DNA of 64,000 nucleotides from Blepharisma japonicum (taxonomy: Eukaryota; Ciliophora; Heterotrichea; Heterotrichida; Blepharismidae): NCBI GenBank assembly GCA_949751835.1, contig CATKHK010000012.1, positions 434,001 through 498,000 on the forward strand, read 5' to 3'. The notes beneath the pieces were generated by a model. That model worked only from the letters and a program-made list of their open reading frames with translations. It was not told the origin of the DNA and did not search any database. This document shows positions 62,311 to 64,000 of this stretch, in pieces. Positions within the stretch are counted from its first letter, which is position 1. Each line of letters begins with the position of its first letter. Position numbers and translations under genes: made by a program.

Positions 62311-64000
62311 CTAAAGATCTGACTTGTAGTCTTTTTCGTTTTGTTTTGGAGCTTTGTTTGGCTTTTTGTGGGAATCTTCAGTGTGTGAAAAATCGTAAAT
62401 CCCTTTTGGTTTTTGTAAGCTCAAACTTATGAGTTTTTCTAGCTGTTTTTCGATTTTTTCAAGCTTTTCTTTAACTTCAGCAACTTTAAAGGCAGGGGGT
62501 TCCCATAGGTTTTTGGATTTTTGCACTTTAATTTTTTCATTAAGCCAAGCTTTGGTGTTCTCTATCATATCCCAACAAGTTTTAAACTCATCTTCTGAGA
62601 TCCATAAATTTGTGACTTTGACTGTGATCATTTTTTCTTCATTTTTGTCAATTTCTCCAAAGGCTTTTTCAATGATTTCTTTTCTATTAATATACTCAGA
62701 TTCTCGCTCCAAAGCTTCAGATATTTCTTGATGCAAGTTGTGGGAGTAGTGGAAAATTTCAGTGGAATTTTCTTTGGCGTAATTTTTATCTTCCATTCAT
62801 TCATGTGCTTTTGTTAATAGTCCTAAAAATTTTTCTCTTTCTTCTTGTGTTGTTACGTTAATAAATGCTTGGTCATTTAGTTTTTCTTTATAGAGATATA
62901 GTGTGCTTTCTAGCTCACTTTTAGCTTTGATAAGGTCTGTGACTTCTTTTTCTCTTTGTCTGAACATTTCTAAATGAGAAATCATCAGATTTACATCAGC
63001 TAGTTTCAGTATTTTTGGAAGCTCTAGCTCAATTTCTGTTTGATTAAGCTTGATACTCTTTTTTTCAACCAAAACTTGTCCATCACTGGTAGTTTTCTTA
63101 TTTTCACCATCAAATTGTGCATAGCTTTCGTATAAAAATGGTAACCCATTTAGATCAACGACAAAGCCAAATAGTAATGCTATTTCTTTTCCAACTGCTT
63201 TGGCAACATCAGCTACATCTATATGATAGCTTGTAACTTCAACTACTTTATTTGAATAATGAGCTTCAAGAACCACCCTGACATCTTCACTCTGTATAAA
63301 TGCAAGCTTCTCCATCGACCCCAAAATCGTTTTTTTGCTAAAAATTTTTTTTTCCATATAAAATTCTTTGTCTACTTCTGAATAAAATTTCGCGAACACA
63401 TCAAAAGGAATTAAATCAGAAAATCTAATAGGTTTGACTTGCATAGTTGACGTATAATTTGCAGCAAAAATAGCAGCACCATGTGCGATCGCTTCATCAG
63501 GGTTTAAATTATACTTAAGTTCTACTTTAAGATTTTTCTTCAAAATTTCTTGAATATTAGGAATTCTGCTAGCCCCGCCTATCATTTCAAAGCTATCAAT
63601 TTCTTCTATCTGTAGCCCTGCGTCATTTAGAGCTTTTTTAACAGGCTCAATAAATCTTTCTTGATAAGGCTCTAAAATTTTGTCAATAGCGTCTCTATTT
63701 ACTGTCCCTTTCAATGTTTTTCCATCAATTAAACTTTCTACTACTAGTGATGCAGTCATCCCTGAGCTTAATTTCTTTTTGGCTTCTCTAGCTTGCTGAT
63801 ATAGCTTAAGCATTGCTTTTTCTGAATTTCTTACCTTGACACCGCTTTCTTTTTCATATTCGTCTGCTAATGATTCTGTAATAAATCCATCAATTAAATT
63901 TCCACCTAAAAATCTGTCAGCTGAATGTGATAGAATTTCGACGGTTTCTATAGGCTTATTGTCTTTTTTTGAAAAAAAATATCTAGCGATTGATATTTGG
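62311..64000 (-). CDS. HYOU1: Hsp110/GRP170-like (HYOU1) ER chaperone, N-terminus outside window
   Basis: About 562 codons are visible, from the middle of the ATPase domain to the stop. Landmarks are HSADRFLGGNLIDGFITESL, LYQQAREAKKKLSSGMTASL, FEMIGGASRIPNIQEILKKN (the Hsp70 signature 3) and NLNPDEAIAHGAAIFAANYT. A beta substrate domain and an extended helical domain follow (HEWMEDKNYAKENSTEIFHY). The divergent signature and long helical tail fit Hsp110/GRP170 better than canonical Hsp70. The protein ends YKSDL, a KDEL-like retention signal, so I place it in the ER lumen, where GRP170 serves as nucleotide-exchange factor for BiP. One UGA (near 62797) is Trp. The start lies to the right of the window. 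Confidence 0.9.

Noticed and set aside
1-64000. tRNA, rRNA, telomere repeats, transposases or CRISPR-like arrays
   Set aside because: I looked for T-loop (GGTTCGAATCC-like) motifs, heterotrich telomere-type repeats, DDE motifs and spaced direct repeats and found none convincing by eye. A tRNAscan-SE and a repeat search would settle this.
1-64000. Operon-like co-transcription of closely spaced same-strand genes
   Set aside because: Gaps of 13-35 bp (for example 9041/9055 and 25057/25092) are suggestive, but the gene functions are unrelated and compactness is general here. No evidence for polycistronic RNA in sequence alone.

Overview
The window reads as macronuclear DNA of a heterotrich ciliate, most likely Blepharisma or a close relative. 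Three observations support this. (1) UGA codes for tryptophan: about 50 in-frame TGA codons sit where families require Trp, for example the SWMAPE and YWMAPE motifs of two kinases and the SWG motif of RCC1 repeats. All 41 genes whose 3' end lies inside the window stop at TAA (29) or TAG (12). (2) Introns are tiny: I found 17, sixteen of 15 nt and one of 16 nt, all GT...AG with an adenine at position 10. (3) The DNA is AT-rich, genes are compact, and convergent stop codons are often only 9 to 36 bp apart. Stentor shares the tiny introns but uses the standard code, so Blepharisma fits better (established knowledge plus inference). No tRNA, rRNA, CRISPR array, transposon or telomere repeat was recognised.

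Layout. 1-9.7 kb: a CDPK-like kinase with a degenerate active site (cut by the left edge), a coiled-coil protein, an RCC1-repeat protein, a small unknown, a long coiled-coil protein, a secreted glutaminyl cyclase, a histidine phosphatase and a START-domain protein. 10-19.3 kb: a transportin-like importin, a Ulp1-fold protein whose catalytic Cys is Ser, a short basic protein, and a 1509-residue protein with a RAP-like domain. 19.3-26 kb: two tandem paralogues of an unknown family, a SPEF1/CLAMP homologue, a small coiled coil, a stretch of possibly decayed coding sequence, ribosomal protein eS8 and a charged coiled-coil protein. 26-31 kb: a FYVE-like/PAK-box/STE20 kinase, a secreted PSI-like protein, an acylated small protein and an unknown. 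31.7-42.6 kb: a 1634-residue multi-domain membrane protein, TMEM230 and YIF1 homologues, a C9orf85-like zinc protein, a TBC RabGAP, an FMN-binding PNPOx-like protein and a macro-domain/Cys-rich fusion. 43-57 kb: an AMPK/MARK-type kinase, a tubulin-ligase-like fusion, a multi-TM protein, an acylated MAPKKK-like kinase, a pentapeptide/WD40 protein, a second RCC1 protein and a PLAC8 protein. 57.5-64 kb: a basic Ser-rich protein, a GPI-type Cys-rich surface protein, an unknown, a PPR-like protein, the 60S assembly factor NSA2 and a GRP170-like chaperone (cut by the right edge).

The genes do not form one operon-like system. Recurring themes are cilia and cortex (SPEF1, the TTLL fusion, coiled coils), signalling (four kinases, three N-terminal myristoylation motifs), secretory traffic (YIF1, TMEM230, TBC, GRP170), mitochondria (RAP, PPR) and ribosome production (eS8, NSA2). 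The points I find most worth following are the fixed position-10 adenine in the introns, a start codon split by an intron, the Cys-to-Ser change in the Ulp1-fold protein, the macro/zinc-binding fusion and the FYVE-PAK kinase. Residue positions are hand-counted and approximate. Family calls come from recognised motifs, not database searches.
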